Origin: Capronia americana
Taxonomy: Eukaryota > Ascomycota > Eurotiomycetes > Chaetothyriales > Herpotrichiellaceae
NCBI GenBank assembly: GCA_016110215.1
Contig: JADWQD010000016.1
Span: forward strand, 434,001-498,000
Reading direction: 5' to 3'
Length of the DNA stretch: 64,000 nt
Part shown: positions 42,108-52,963 of the stretch, piece after piece
Layout: every line of letters starts with the position of its first letter
Numbering within the stretch: position 1 is the first letter of the stretch
Translations under genes and position numbers: made by a program
The notes under the pieces: generated by a model
What the model was told of the DNA's origin: nothing
Seen by the model: the letters and a program-made list of their open reading frames with translations, nothing else
Databases searched by the model: none

Positions 42108-43454
42108 TCGTGGCGGATCAGCAGCCGGGATGGTCAGGCCGCGCGCCTTGGACAAACCACTCCGGAGCCGTCGTGCTCGGGAAGCGAGATCAGATGGCGG
42201 GCTTCATATGCAAAGCGAGGAGCAGTGGTTCATGCAGATTGAGCCGCTTGCACAGGGCAGCCAATGATGGCTTTGGCGGGTAAGAAGAGGCTAACGACCA
42301 CGGGGAAGAATGAGGCTTTGCCGAAGTGCCGTCGACTTAGGCTTGGACTTGCGGAAGGTCTCCGAGAGAGTTTCTCCTTAACGGACCTCGCATGATTATG
42401 ACATAATTATAAAATGAGATTACTGCTTTCGATGTTCTTGAAACTGCTGCATGGAGCTCGGCGGACGCACAGAGTTGGCCTCGGAATGGGGCTATCCGGA
42501 CCCTGGCACAGCCCTTGATACACAACAATTCACCAGGACACTGGTAAGCTGGAAGAGCATGAAGCAAACTTCAAAAACCGACAATCACTTTGGCAAATCG
42601 TTCCCCTTTTTTTCAAGAGTGATGCCCGAAAGTGCCCATCACTTTTCCGGAAGCTAAAGAACTCTCGGTGGCCCCAGGGTGGACACCTAAGTTACCAGCA
42701 TTCCGGAATCACGCGAGCTGCTTTGGGACAGGGTTGGGCTGCCATGATCTGCCGCATCCATGCAATGCATCCGGGCTAGCGACTTTTGAGATGAAGAAAT
42801 GCTAGGCCTTGCAAGTCATTGGCCGTATTCGGAGGGCTGATAGGGTACTTTTGGGGGAAGGATATGGGTTAGCAGATCAATAAAAGAAAGGGTTGGCGAA
42901 CACAGCTAAGGCCAAATGGTGCGAAGTGGCTCAAACCTCGCCAAACGGCAGGGAAGTGAGGGAGTTGGATCCGAAAGGATGGGTGGTACACTGGCCAATA
43001 TAATAGGACACGGGATACGGAATAGTCGAGTCAGCCGCGTAGGGCACCAAGAGAAGCGAAGGCAAGAGTGTGCAGAGAAGATTTGATCATTTTCGACTCG
43101 TCTTCAGCACCTATCGACGAGTGTTGAATTGTAGCTCACCCAGAATTCAAGTTTGCATGGCAGGATGCCGACACGGCGGTCGTGCAAGCAAAAGCAAGAG
43201 CCTGAGAGTTTGCAGCAGCGCTTGTTCCTGCATAGTCGTCTAGGCGCCCACCAACCGCAGGCAGACTTCGAGGTACCGGCACCAATCTCAATCTCCCCTT
43301 TCCACTCCACGACACAGCTCCTGCCAACACCGCTGCCATCACGGATCCCTCACACCTCGACAGCGGCCATCTATCACCGCGGGCGCTTGAAAAACAACCT
43401 GTCAGAGATGCACCCGAATTAACATCCGATACCCACCTTTACACCTCGAAGCCA
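42108..43454. other. intergenic plus unresolved 5' end of the ERF4 gene
   Basis: No gene is recognised in 42108-43140. The ERF4 reading frame is open upstream from 43455 back to 43236 without an ATG and looks coding in its last part (APELTSDTHLYTSKPLPAPP), so the true start probably lies in a 5' exon near 43150-43250. Confidence 0.4.
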
Positions 43455-44804
43455 TTGCCGGCTCCACCAGCACCAACACCTTCCGAGGCGCGCAACTCAT
43501 ACAGGAGATCCTTCCTCGAAGCGCTCCTGCCGCGCCAATACCAGAAAAAAATCATTCCTCCCGACACGCGCTCAGCCACGTCGCGCGTTCTAAATCCTAT
43601 TAATTACGTCCCTCGACCGACCCCCGTGCGGGTGCAGCCCGAACGACCCCGGCTTCGACCTCAACTTGACACTGACTTGCGGGGCACCGGCGAAGTTCAT
43701 ACCTTGCTCACCTTGCCAGAGCAACGCCGTTCGCGGCAGCACTCGCCGACAGATCCCATAGTCGAGCACAGCCCCCATCTTACTCCGACAGGCGACCGCA
43801 CCAGCGTCGCACTTCCTTCGAACCTCGAACAACGCGGCACTATCTACTCTCCAGAATTCTCTGCTTGGGAGGGGACTGCTGGACTCATGGTTGACCTAGA
43901 AAAGCAAGACTCTTCGACCAATGGCATTAGACCGCCGGAGAGAGCACATACGGTATCTTCCTCAAAATACAATGCCGAAAATTCAACAACACAACAAGGC
44001 TCCTCTGTGCTAGCGCAGAGCTACGGTGTCAACCCTCTTGATCAACCACTTCAGCCTCCTCGTCGGATCACCTCCCATAAATCCCTAAAACGCGCCCAAT
44101 CTGCCGCGTCGTTGCAATCTGCCGGTTTCCCTGGCAGCAGGACCTACACAGACCCTGCTCACCCACCCACCACCGGCGCTTCGCAATCCGACGCAGAACG
44201 AGGCCTGTCCCGCCATGATGGCACAGAAGACGATGAAGACGACGGAGGCGTCGCAGAAGAACTCGCCTGGGGGCCATCCCACCCCTGCTTTCCCCATCTC
44301 AATCCCCACGTTCCACTTGACAGCAGAGAATACACCGCCACACGAATAATTCGTGTTAGAAGGGACTGGATGGTCGCAGGTGACCTGGCGCCTACGTTCT
44401 CGAATATATACCCCGAGATCCTGGACCCATTGATGCAAGAAGCCGAGTTCCGTTATGTGATAGAACATATCAACCAGACATTATGTCAGGCGTACGACCC
44501 TTTCAGTTCGTGGAACTGGTTTGACGGCATACTGGGCGTGCTCACTGGCTGGTTCTGGGAGGACTTCCGACCTTGGGGCATCAAGGGGGCCCTTAACGGA
44601 CTGGAAGAGTGGCTGGAAGATTGGAATCATACGGTCGGTGCGAGGGACGGGGTCAAGATTATCCCGCTCAGACGGACAGGGTATCTATGTCTAGATGTGC
44701 AGATTCCAGATCCTCAAGTCAGAGTGGTCGGCGAGGATGAAAGCCAGGCGAGGCCGAATACTGACGGGGAAGGGACCGCGCCGTCTACGGGAAAGCTGCC
44801 TTGA
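43455..44804 (+). CDS. ERF4: Ras palmitoylation complex subunit ERF4 (Golgin A7/ERF4 family)
   Basis: The coding frame covers at least 449 residues; the 5' end is not fixed (no ATG at 43455, and the frame is open upstream to 43236). The N-terminal two thirds are disordered and rich in Pro, Ser and Gln. The conserved ERF4 domain is C-terminal: RIIRVRRDWMVAGDLAPTFS, YPEILDPLMQEAEFRYVIEHIN, YDPFSSWNWFDGILGVLTGW and GVKIIPLRRTGYLCLDVQIPDP. ERF4 is the accessory subunit of the DHHC enzyme ERF2 that palmitoylates Ras at the ER. An acidic run (EDDEDDGG) precedes the domain. The protein is longer than yeast ERF4, as usual in filamentous fungi. Family assignment is firm; only the start is open. Confidence 0.88.
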   Translation: MPAPPAPTPSEARNSYRRSFLEALLPRQYQKKIIPPDTRSATSRVLNPINYVPRPTPVRVQPERPRLRPQLDTDLRGTGEVHTLLTLPEQRRSRQHSPTDPIVEHSPHLTPTGDRTSVALPSNLEQRGTIYSPEFSAWEGTAGLMVDLEKQDSSTNGIRPPERAHTVSSSKYNAENSTTQQGSSVLAQSYGVNPLDQPLQPPRRITSHKSLKRAQSAASLQSAGFPGSRTYTDPAHPPTTGASQSDAERGLSRHDGTEDDEDDGGVAEELAWGPSHPCFPHLNPHVPLDSREYTATRIIRVRRDWMVAGDLAPTFSNIYPEILDPLMQEAEFRYVIEHINQTLCQAYDPFSSWNWFDGILGVLTGWFWEDFRPWGIKGALNGLEEWLEDWNHTVGARDGVKIIPLRRTGYLCLDVQIPDPQVRVVGEDESQARPNTDGEGTAPSTGKLP

Positions 44805-45694
44805 CACCTGGCTACGAGTGAAAGATGAGAGCGAAAAGAGAGTCATCACTGACGTGTTTCACCTCCCGACAGGTTAAATTCGCCTGGTCGATGAGTCCAT
44901 ACTCGTTGCACGCACTCACCACTATTCCTCCGGCGTTGACATCGACGTTGGCATTCCCAGGGGTATGAAGCATGTGAGCGGTTTTAGCAAGGCGTTGTGT
45001 GAGATTGTTTTTTCGGTTCCATGTATCGGTCAAATGGATAGGTCAGATCCGGCCGACCTTGGGCTGGCAGTCTGATTTCTACACAGTATTTTTCCTATGT
45101 TTTACGCAATCACAAGAGGAAGCTTTGTTGTGTGGCTGATCCTGCCGTTCGCTCGGACGTTCAGGAGAAGCCTGTCATTAGTCTAGCGTCCGCAGGAGTA
45201 CTTAGGAGTTAGATCCCTACACGAGACGAGTCCGCCGCGTATCGACCGGCAAGGCTTGGTTGAGATGCAGTCGGGCTGCAAGGTTCTTCTTCCAGCCCCT
45301 CTTTTGCTGTCTTGTTTTCCTGGCTGACGCGATATTTCCATATAGGGATCTCCTTTGGCTTGGGGGGAAAGCAAGGGAATTCGGCTTGATTGACGGGTCG
45401 AGACCGCCGCGTGCCCGGTGTGTGGCTGGTTGATTCGTCGCCTGACTGCTCTACCCCAGTTGTCCCCGGAGTATCACGTGGATCTCCGTTCCGGCAGGGT
45501 CAACGTCCAACTTGTAGATTCCCCAGTCTTGCGGTCATCTCACACTGCAGAGCGACTGTCATTTATAAGATGTTTTCACGCTGAATGTACAGAGCTTGGG
45601 CACGGCTCTCCTTGCAGGACGCAAAATATTGGCAAAGCCATCGCCTCTTGTGGATCCTTTCGACCTATTCTGGAATTCTTCACCAAAATCAGAT
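44805..45694. other. intergenic, no gene recognised
   Basis: About 890 bp between two same-strand genes. The amidohydrolase frame is open for 33 codons upstream of its ATG without another Met. TTATAA at 45562-45567 may act as its TATA element. Confidence 0.4.
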
Positions 45695-47146
45695 ATGTCT
45701 AGCACGTACTTCATCCGAGGAGCGACGGTGGTGTCCATCGATTCCGAGATCGGGACTGTTCCCAACTGCGATGTGCTCATTCAGGGGGAGGACATCAAGG
45801 CCGTCGGCCCAAACCTCGAAGCCCCAAACGATGCTGTCATCCTCGACGGTACCGATGCCATTGTATCGCCCGGCTTCGTCGACACCCACCGACACACTTG
45901 GCAGATCCAGTTGCGTTGTGTCACTTGTGACTTCAGTCTGTTCGAGTATTTCCTTCACATCCGCAACAACTTTGGATCATGCTATATGCCAGAGGATGTC
46001 TATCTGGGAAACTACTGTGGAGCGCTTGAGTCGCTGGACAATGGCATCACCTGCCTCGTGGATCATTGTCACATTCTGAACTCCCCGGAGCATTCAGACG
46101 CCGCCGTCCGCGGCTTACAGGATGCCAACATCCGAGGAGCTTTCTGCTACGGGCTTTACAGAAATCCAAAGTACGCCTGGACGCCCGACGGAGTGCTCAC
46201 GGATGCGGCCGAGCCTGACTGGCGGCTGGAAGATGCTAGACGGGTCCGAGAAAGGTTTTTCAGTCGAGAAAATGCAGCAACTGACCTTCTGCGTTTTGGT
46301 TTTGCGCCAGCCGAGATTGAGCGCTCTTCTTTGGAACAGAGCATCAAGGAAGTCGAGTACGGGCGTTCACTGGGGGCGGCGGTAATCACAGCACACGCGT
46401 CCATGGGAAAGTACGACAAAGGTTATCACCTGGTTCGCAAACTACATGAGCGCAAACTCCTCAAGCCAGATCTGCTCCTGAGTCACTGTGCATCCCTCGA
46501 TGATGACGAGCTGCAAGCAGTGCGGGAGACAGGCGTGAGCTTGTCATCGACGCCGGATACAGAGCTGCAGATGGGTATGGGCCAGCCCGTGGCCTTCAAA
46601 GCGCACAAGCACGGCTGCATTTGCAGCATCGGCGTGGACATTGTATCGAATAACCCTGCCGACATGTTTCAGCAAATGCGCCTCCTCTTGCAAGCCCAAC
46701 GACACAAGGACAATGAAGCGGCCGACGGCTCGCCTCTCAAGGTGTCGCATACGTGCCTGGAGGTGTTGACGCTGGCCACTCTAGGCGGTGCCAAAGCGAT
46801 GGGCCTTGAAGACGTAGTTGGGAGTGTCACTCCCGGAAAAAAGGCGGATCTACTGATCACCAAGTGTACGAGCACTAGGATGACGCCGGTCAATGACCCG
46901 GTAGCGGCGCTGGTGCTGTATGCCAATGCTAGCGACATCGACACGGTGTTTGTCAACGGAAAGATTGTGAAGGAGAATGGCCTGCTCGCTGGAATTAAGT
47001 GGCCAGAGGTCCGAAAGAAGCTGGTTGAGTCAAGTAAAGATATCATGGAGAGGGCCAGGGCGGCAGATATGGACGAGATCACCCGTCGGGTTCTTAAGGT
47101 CTATAGCCCGGTTGGAGGCTTTGATGCTCAGAATGCCCGTATGTAG
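45695..47146 (+). CDS. ATZ/TRZ-type metal-dependent amidohydrolase
   Basis: A single exon of 483 residues. It starts STYFIRGATVVSIDSEIGTV, the N-terminal beta-sandwich of the amidohydrolase superfamily. Metal ligands: His65 and His67 in GFVDTHRHTWQ, a central His in ITAHASMG, a His in LLSHCASLDDDEL and an Asp in SIGVDIVSNNP. The C-terminal half has the family signature LEVLTLATLGGAKAMGLEDVVGSVTPGKKADLLI. These are the features of chlorohydrolase, guanine- or cytosine-deaminase-like enzymes that hydrolyse C-N or C-Cl bonds on heterocycles. The exact substrate is unknown. It is followed by a truncated regulator, a cupin and an MFS transporter, which suggests a catabolic role for an imported nitrogen compound. 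Confidence 0.87.
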   Translation: MSSTYFIRGATVVSIDSEIGTVPNCDVLIQGEDIKAVGPNLEAPNDAVILDGTDAIVSPGFVDTHRHTWQIQLRCVTCDFSLFEYFLHIRNNFGSCYMPEDVYLGNYCGALESLDNGITCLVDHCHILNSPEHSDAAVRGLQDANIRGAFCYGLYRNPKYAWTPDGVLTDAAEPDWRLEDARRVRERFFSRENAATDLLRFGFAPAEIERSSLEQSIKEVEYGRSLGAAVITAHASMGKYDKGYHLVRKLHERKLLKPDLLLSHCASLDDDELQAVRETGVSLSSTPDTELQMGMGQPVAFKAHKHGCICSIGVDIVSNNPADMFQQMRLLLQAQRHKDNEAADGSPLKVSHTCLEVLTLATLGGAKAMGLEDVVGSVTPGKKADLLITKCTSTRMTPVNDPVAALVLYANASDIDTVFVNGKIVKENGLLAGIKWPEVRKKLVESSKDIMERARAADMDEITRRVLKVYSPVGGFDAQNARM

Positions 47147-47392
47147 GACATAGCTTACCAGGACCGACTAATGGTAAAGAATGTCGAGTCCTGCACTTAT
47201 CACACAGGAGGGTCCGCTAGCCCACTAGCCGCCCATGGGGCAGCCTAGGAGTGGCCTGGGGCGACCGTGGGGGCTAATGTACAGAGCTAGTGGGCTCAGC
47301 CAGCCCCGCAATCTCCCTCAATCAACGCTCTGGCGGAGCTTGCCAAGATCCCCCGCGTGAAGCTGCTTAAAACGCCATGGCATGCTCGGGTC

Positions 47393-49046
47393 ATGGCACC
47401 GGTCTTATATACACAAAGGTATGTTGTTCTGCAAAGTCCTGTCCTACGGTTTTCCTTCATGACGTCGAATGAGTCCCTGCAGTACAATACTTACCACGAG
47501 CCCGGCCCAGGAAATGCTATACAAACAGCCCACCTCCTGGCCATGGGAAAACAGCCAAGGCTTGATAGACAAACTCTTAGAGCGGAGTTACGTCGCCGGC
47601 GCTTCTGGGCCTGCTACTTGATCGAGTGCCATACCTCGAACTCGACCCACGTCCTTGATGCCGCCGAGCAAATCTACAGCCTTCCCCTCCCGTGGGCTGA
47701 GGAAGAGTTTGAAAACGCAAAATCCGAACAACCGGACGTATTCCTTGCCTCCGAGCAAAGCACTGGTGGAATCTTCTGTGAAATGATAAGAGCCCTCTGG
47801 TTCTGATAAGTTGGGACGAAGCCTATTGGGATTACGTGACACGGATTTACAGCATTTCAGGCCCCAGGTTTACAGTTTGATCAAGACTCCTGAGCTCCAG
47901 CATGAAGTAAGTATCCACGACATTCATTCCCTCGACACAAAAACATCAGACTGGTGGTCTAGAATTCCATGTTGGATGAAGCTCAATCCTGATGACCTCG
48001 CGCGGACGCCGCCGGCATGCCTACCAAGAATCTTGCTCGTTCACGCTGTGTACCATCAGTGTCTCTGTGCCCTTCACTCTTCTATCGTTCCCCTATTCTC
48101 TTGGGGCTGCGACGAGAAAAGCTCGCTCCTTGCACGGCAGATTTCGGCTCAGGCGGCCTATGAGCATGCTTCCTCTGCCTCGGAACTGTTCAGCGCCATT
48201 TTCGATTATCTACCCGATCCGAATGCTATGCCAAGCTTTGTCGCCTACAACGCTTATTGTGGTTGTGCTATCCAAGTACCGTTCTTGAGCTCCCCACACA
48301 CGGCAGTCAGGGAACGCGCGGTCCGCAACGTAGAGACCAACAGGAGAGTTATTCGCTTGGTGGCGCAATCCTGGAAATATGCCGATCTACTGGTGAGCCA
48401 GTCGTCTTCCACGGCAGCAAAGAACAGAAACACTAAATTGTCCACAGGACCGGTACAGTTCTTATCTCTTGGCCGTATTCGAAAAGCACCCTGTATCACT
48501 GGCCGGAGAGCCCAAACATTTGGAGGCAAGCACGTTTCGGGGATTGCGAGCACCGGCCCCAAGGGCAAGACTTTCAATATTGGCTCACAATGGCATGGTG
48601 TGCGGAGACGACTGTTGGAGTTTGCCAGGCGAAGAACCGAAGGATCTTGACTTCGAACACCCTCAGGAGGATCAGTCTACAAGTCCTTCGGGAGGAGAAC
48701 CGCATGCTGGTAGGTCGAATGCTCTGTGTCGCATGGACGAGCCCCACGTCGGTTGAAGAACAAGACATGCTTACTTACATATCACGCAGGTGCAATGGCC
48801 AACAGAAACCAGGCCGCGGCAACTATCATGTCGGGTGAGCTACAGCTGCACAATCCGACGGTTCATTTTCAGCAGATGTTTGCAGGCTTCGATGGACAAC
48901 TGCCAGATGCTTCAGGGTCGTTTCTCGGCGGTATCGATATTCTTGTCACATGGAACTCGAGCGACGAGACGAATGCTGACTTGGCTCTGTTTGAAATGGG
49001 TGTTCTCAATGGCACGTCAACAGATCTATTGTCGTACCCAGCCTAG
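47393..49046 (+). CDS. fungal transcription factor (Fungal_trans type), N-terminally truncated
   Basis: Four exons: about 47393-47799, 47861-48392, 48448-48709 and 48790-49046, giving about 485 residues. The second half of a fungal-specific regulatory domain is clear: RRRFWACYLIECH, IPLP-like SLPLPWAEEEF, GIFCEMIRALWPQVYSLIK, LLVHAVYHQCLCALHSSIVPL, PSFVAYNAYCGCAIQVPF, VAQSWKYADLLDRYSSYLL and ARLSILAHN. The zinc-cluster DNA-binding domain and the first part of the regulatory domain are missing; only ~250 bp separate this start from the amidohydrolase stop, too little to hold them. So it is either a 5'-truncated relic still transcribed or a DNA-binding-free regulator. The start at 47393 is a guess. 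Intron 1 has a weak GTTCTG donor. Confidence 0.65.
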
Positions 49047-49155
49047 ATCCACGCCAGCCGCACCCAGACAGACGTCTGCGAAACGAGGGTTCTATGAAAC
49101 AACTTTGACCATGAGCCAACCCGTTCTTGCTATATATGTACGGTAGACCCCCTGG

Positions 49156-49779
49156 TCATTCATTCCCACTCGCAGGGATCTCACCCTTACCAACCCCCAA
49201 ATCCTCCCCCAAGACGTTGTCCCCAAGCTTGAGCGCCTGGGAATCCTGCAGCACAAACACCATTCTTGCCCACTCGGTCTTGCTTGGATTTTCCCACGCG
49301 TGCATTGTGCCTCTCTGCACCGCCACGTCGCCGCGTTTCAGCGAGTGCACCTCGCCAGAGTCGAGAACCATGTTGACCTCTCCCTCGACCACGACGCCGT
49401 AATCGAGGGACTTGGTGCGGTGCATGATGCCCCCGCTGCCCGGCGCGAAGTCGACCATACGGCACACGGTGCCGTGGGCACGGACGAGGCCCAACTTGCC
49501 CGAGGACATGACGGCCTGGTGGGCCGAGATGTCCTGGTCGCCGTTCATATTGACCGGCATCTCGGACGTGGTGTAAATGACGTTAAAGCGGGTCTCGGGA
49601 CGGACATCCTGGAATGTCGCCGGCGAATTCGTGTGGACTATCGAGACGCCCTGGGCATCGTGGGTTGTAACGAAGGTCGTGGGCGTGCGAAGGCTTGGCG
49701 GGTGAGATACGCCGAATGTTGCCATGCTTGGTGCGAGGTGAGCTGGTGAGATCACGGGATGAGGAATGCGGTTGGGCAT
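49156..49779 (-). CDS. cupin-domain protein
   Basis: A single exon of about 207 residues from the second ATG at 49779 (the first, at 49794, adds five). The conserved double-stranded beta-helix lies in the second half: CRMVDFAPGSGGIMHRTKSLDYGVVVEGEVNM, then LDSGEVHSLKRGDVAVQRGTMHAWENPS. The two cupin motifs contain His in MHRT and MHAW plus Glu in VEGEV. These are typical of small fungal cupins that turn up beside dehydrogenase and transporter genes in catabolic or secondary-metabolite clusters. The reaction is not known. The domain's Tyr and Glu after the first His keep the metal site plausible. It lies between the regulator and the MFS gene. Confidence 0.85.
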   Translation of the reverse strand: MPNRIPHPVISPAHLAPSMATFGVSHPPSLRTPTTFVTTHDAQGVSIVHTNSPATFQDVRPETRFNVIYTTSEMPVNMNGDQDISAHQAVMSSGKLGLVRAHGTVCRMVDFAPGSGGIMHRTKSLDYGVVVEGEVNMVLDSGEVHSLKRGDVAVQRGTMHAWENPSKTEWARMVFVLQDSQALKLGDNVLGEDLGVGKGEIPASGNE

Positions 49780-50944
49780 GGATGGACAGAGCACGTGAAA
49801 TTTTCGAGCTGGATCGACGTAGTGCTTTGGACAAATATTTCTGAGGGAGGACGGGTCGTGGGAAATCTATATCAAGAATCAATCCGGCGGATAGTCAGGT
49901 ATTCATCATTCTTGGTTAGGACTAGCTCCACATGGTTGTGCCCAGCTACATAGCCCGGGCGCGGCCCTCGCAGACAAGCGGAACTTCGTCCTCCCCTCGT
50001 CAAGGGTTGGGCATCTGTGTACGAGTCGGCCGATTCGAGAATCCAACGTCACCTCAATTTTCCGCGCCACGAACTGGACCTCGCCCGCAATCGCGGAGTA
50101 TCACGTGCGAGGCCTCTGGCAACATGCCTCACTAGTCCGAACTAGGAAGTCCTACGACGGCCCTGTGGAGACTTTGTGGGTCGGAAAAGTACGGTAAAAT
50201 CTCCCCAGCAGTCAGGAAACCAGCCCAGAATCCGACAAAGCAAACGACAAGAACCGCTTCTGCGCCTTTCAGGGCCTAGACTTATGACTGGTCGGGGACG
50301 TCGACCGCGCCGCGTGCAGTAGTCGTGCCGGAAGAGCAGGATAAATGAAGGGGACGTACAGGTCAAGGCGTGGAGTTGGATGGGAAGCTTGAGATGGAGT
50401 CGGCGCGGGCCACACCCTCGTTCTCCCTGTGATGGACCATGTCGTGCGACAAGCTCGGTGACGCCATATGACAGTATGAGGGCTTGCATTGCCGATAGTA
50501 CGTTGGGGAGAGTACCTCAAATAACTTGATCCTAGGGCTGCTTGGGCCATGGTAACACTGAATTGTCACTTTGACAGGAGAGGAGCATGGTCTTGAACCC
50601 TTCGATTTCCAGGGAAACAACAGGGGACACGTCAAGCTCGATAGTCCAAAGGAGCTTGCTCGGCGCCAGATTGAGATTTTGGTGCGTCGTCCATGGTCAC
50701 GAGCACCCTATATTCGGCGGCTACACGGGGTGGAGAAATGATGAATTCCCTGAACCCTTGGCATATATAGGTACGCCAAGCTCGAGACAACGTCAGGCTG
50801 TCTCTACCGATCAAACTGCCCATCTATAGACGAGGCATCATGGGTCTCGTACACGGTCCAAAGCTAACATTGTCGGTTCCAACACTTGACCAGATGATAA
50901 TCAGTGAAGCTGACGAGGGGACTCTGACAATAGTTCCGGCAAGC
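49780..50944. other. intergenic, no gene recognised
   Basis: About 1.2 kb between two minus-strand genes. Short frames only. It holds the cupin promoter and the 3' end of the transporter transcript. Confidence 0.4.
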
Positions 50945-52963
50945 CTAAGTGACCAGCTTGGCAGTCCATTTCCTCGCTCTCGCGCCGTAAATGTACATGG
51001 GAATTGTGGTCAGGAAAAGCAAGCTCTCGATCAACACCATGTACCCCGAGACCTTTGCGTACCCGTCGCGTGTGAGCCAGGAGTTCACGGCGAAGCTGAC
51101 GCCGAAAGCAAGCGTGTTCTTGAACGCCGTCAAGACAGTGATGGATTCTCCGCTCAAAGGCTTGTAACAGTCGACGACGTATGTCATGCCCACTGCCGGG
51201 ACCGCACACAGGACACCGTACGTGATGCCCGAGCCGACGATGGCGATGTAGGGATCCAGATGGTTTCCCAGGCCGCAGCCCCACATCAGAAGGCCGACGG
51301 GGCCCAGGATGGCCGATGGAAGAATCAACCAGAGGCGGAACTCGGGCTCGAAGTAGCCCATCCGGCGCTTGGTGATCCAGTGGACGACCCAGTCACTGGC
51401 CGGGCCGCCGAAAGCACAGCCAAGGATGGCACCGATCAGATACTGCGGAATATGGTCAATAAAAGAGCGCAAGTCGTGAGAGTCGGGGAGAGAGTACCGA
51501 AATATTGAGGTTTCCCACGCCAAACTCGGTAAACCCGTAGATCTCGGGGAAGGCGGTGGCGTTCGCTGTTTGCTGGAGGACGACCCAGCCCAGCGTGATT
51601 CCGTAGGTGATGGAACCCCAGACGACAGCCGGAAACTGGAGCAAGAGAAGTGGTCGCCACCACAAATGCCAGATAGATGTACAGCTGCAGATAAAGTCAG
51701 CAAGATGATGGACGAAGATGCCATTACGCCGACAACAAGGTGTGCTTACCTATCGTACCAACTGGTCATGCCTAGACCTTTTGTCCAACTACCTCGAAGT
51801 TGAGCTCTGAGCTCAGCGAACTGCGAAGCTTCCATGCCCTCGCCAACCTCGCTTGCAAGGGGTCGGTTGAAATTTGTTTCGGCCTGGAAGACGACTGTCA
51901 GGAGCAGACAGACTCCAGTAAGAATGGTGTCCATCCAGAAGACCCATCTCCAGTCCGTGTTGTAGTGACCTATCAACCCGGCGAAGATGCCTCCGATGGC
52001 TGAGCCAGCCGCAATCATGAGGCTGCGCAACGTCAGAAATGTGGAGTCCACGAGCCGGGGGGGGCTTTATATTGACGTACGTGTAAAGGCCGACCTTGGC
52101 GCCTCGCTCGTGTAGGAAGTACAAATCGGCAACCTAGAGCAGGTCAAAGAGGTGCCGCTCTCAGTTTGGGAATCGGAACTTACGATTGCCACCCCAAGCG
52201 CTTCTGAACAGCTTGCTCCCCAACCTTGGACGATCCGTGCCCCCAACAAGGAGCCCCAGGAGCCTGCTTTGGCAGACCAGATGGCTGGTTCTCCATTAGT
52301 ATCCAAGCCTGACGCGTGAGGTGTGATGGCTTCGACCCACTGGAACCGAAAAAGACCGCGGCGCAGATCACCAGCACCGGTCGTTTTCCAATCTTCTGTG
52401 CCAGTGGCACCCAGAACAAGTTCTGACAAAATGGATCAGTTATTTAAGCTTGTGCCCATAGACCCATCTCATCACTCACCCCGAGACCCAAAGTCAGAAT
52501 GTTGCAGGTGATCAGGTAGGTGGCCTTTGTCACGCTGATGTCGAACTCGACAATGATCGGGACAAGAATGGGTGAGATGGTGGCGGTGATGTAGTTGGAC
52601 ATGAAGACAAAGAAGCACGTCGCAACCATGACGAGAGCCTTGCGCCAGGGGCTCCATGTCTATGCGGAGGTACACGGTCAGAAGGCGCCCGTCAAATGAA
52701 TGGGAGCTTCTGTGTCCTTACGAGTGGATCCGCCGGATCGTTGATGGGACAGGGAATAAGATATTTGCCCGTAACCTTGCCATTGGTATCCTCTGAGCTC
52801 TGTTAATACGGTTGTTCCCTCATAATGACGGTGGCCTTGTACCTCTGTACAAACGTGCAGCCTCTACGAGGCCGTGACTTTGAAGGTTGAGCCTTTCTTC
52901 CGACTCAAATTCGAGATGGTCCGCCCGGAGACGAGGGCCGTCCTCCTTGGTGATTTGTGCCAT
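50945..52963 (-). CDS. major facilitator superfamily transporter (drug:H+ antiporter-like, HOL1 type)
   Basis: Nine exons: 52843-52963, 52722-52792, 52480-52659, 52347-52422, 52184-52308, 52081-52133, 51750-52022, 51498-51684 and 50945-51442. They give 527 residues, the normal MFS length, with all phases consistent. The N-terminus (MAQITKEDGPRLRADHLEFE) and the motif YLIPCPINDPADPLTWSPWRKALVM are typical of this fungal subgroup. Twelve helices can be followed, including MVATCFFVFMSNYITATISPI, the loop 2-3 region VPLAQKIGKRPVLVI (the RxGRR-type MFS motif is PLAxKIGKRP), FAGLIGHYNTDWRWVFWMDT (RWVFW) and the C-terminal half. It most likely exports or imports small molecules by proton coupling; the substrate is not known. 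Eight introns are unusually many for this window. Confidence 0.9.

Noticed and set aside
48448..48660. Apparent frameshift in the truncated regulator, since a second frame reads STLYHWPESPNIW
   Set aside because: The original frame continues with DRYSSYLL, EPKHLEAS and ARLSILAHN, which fit the family's C-terminus, so no frameshift is needed.
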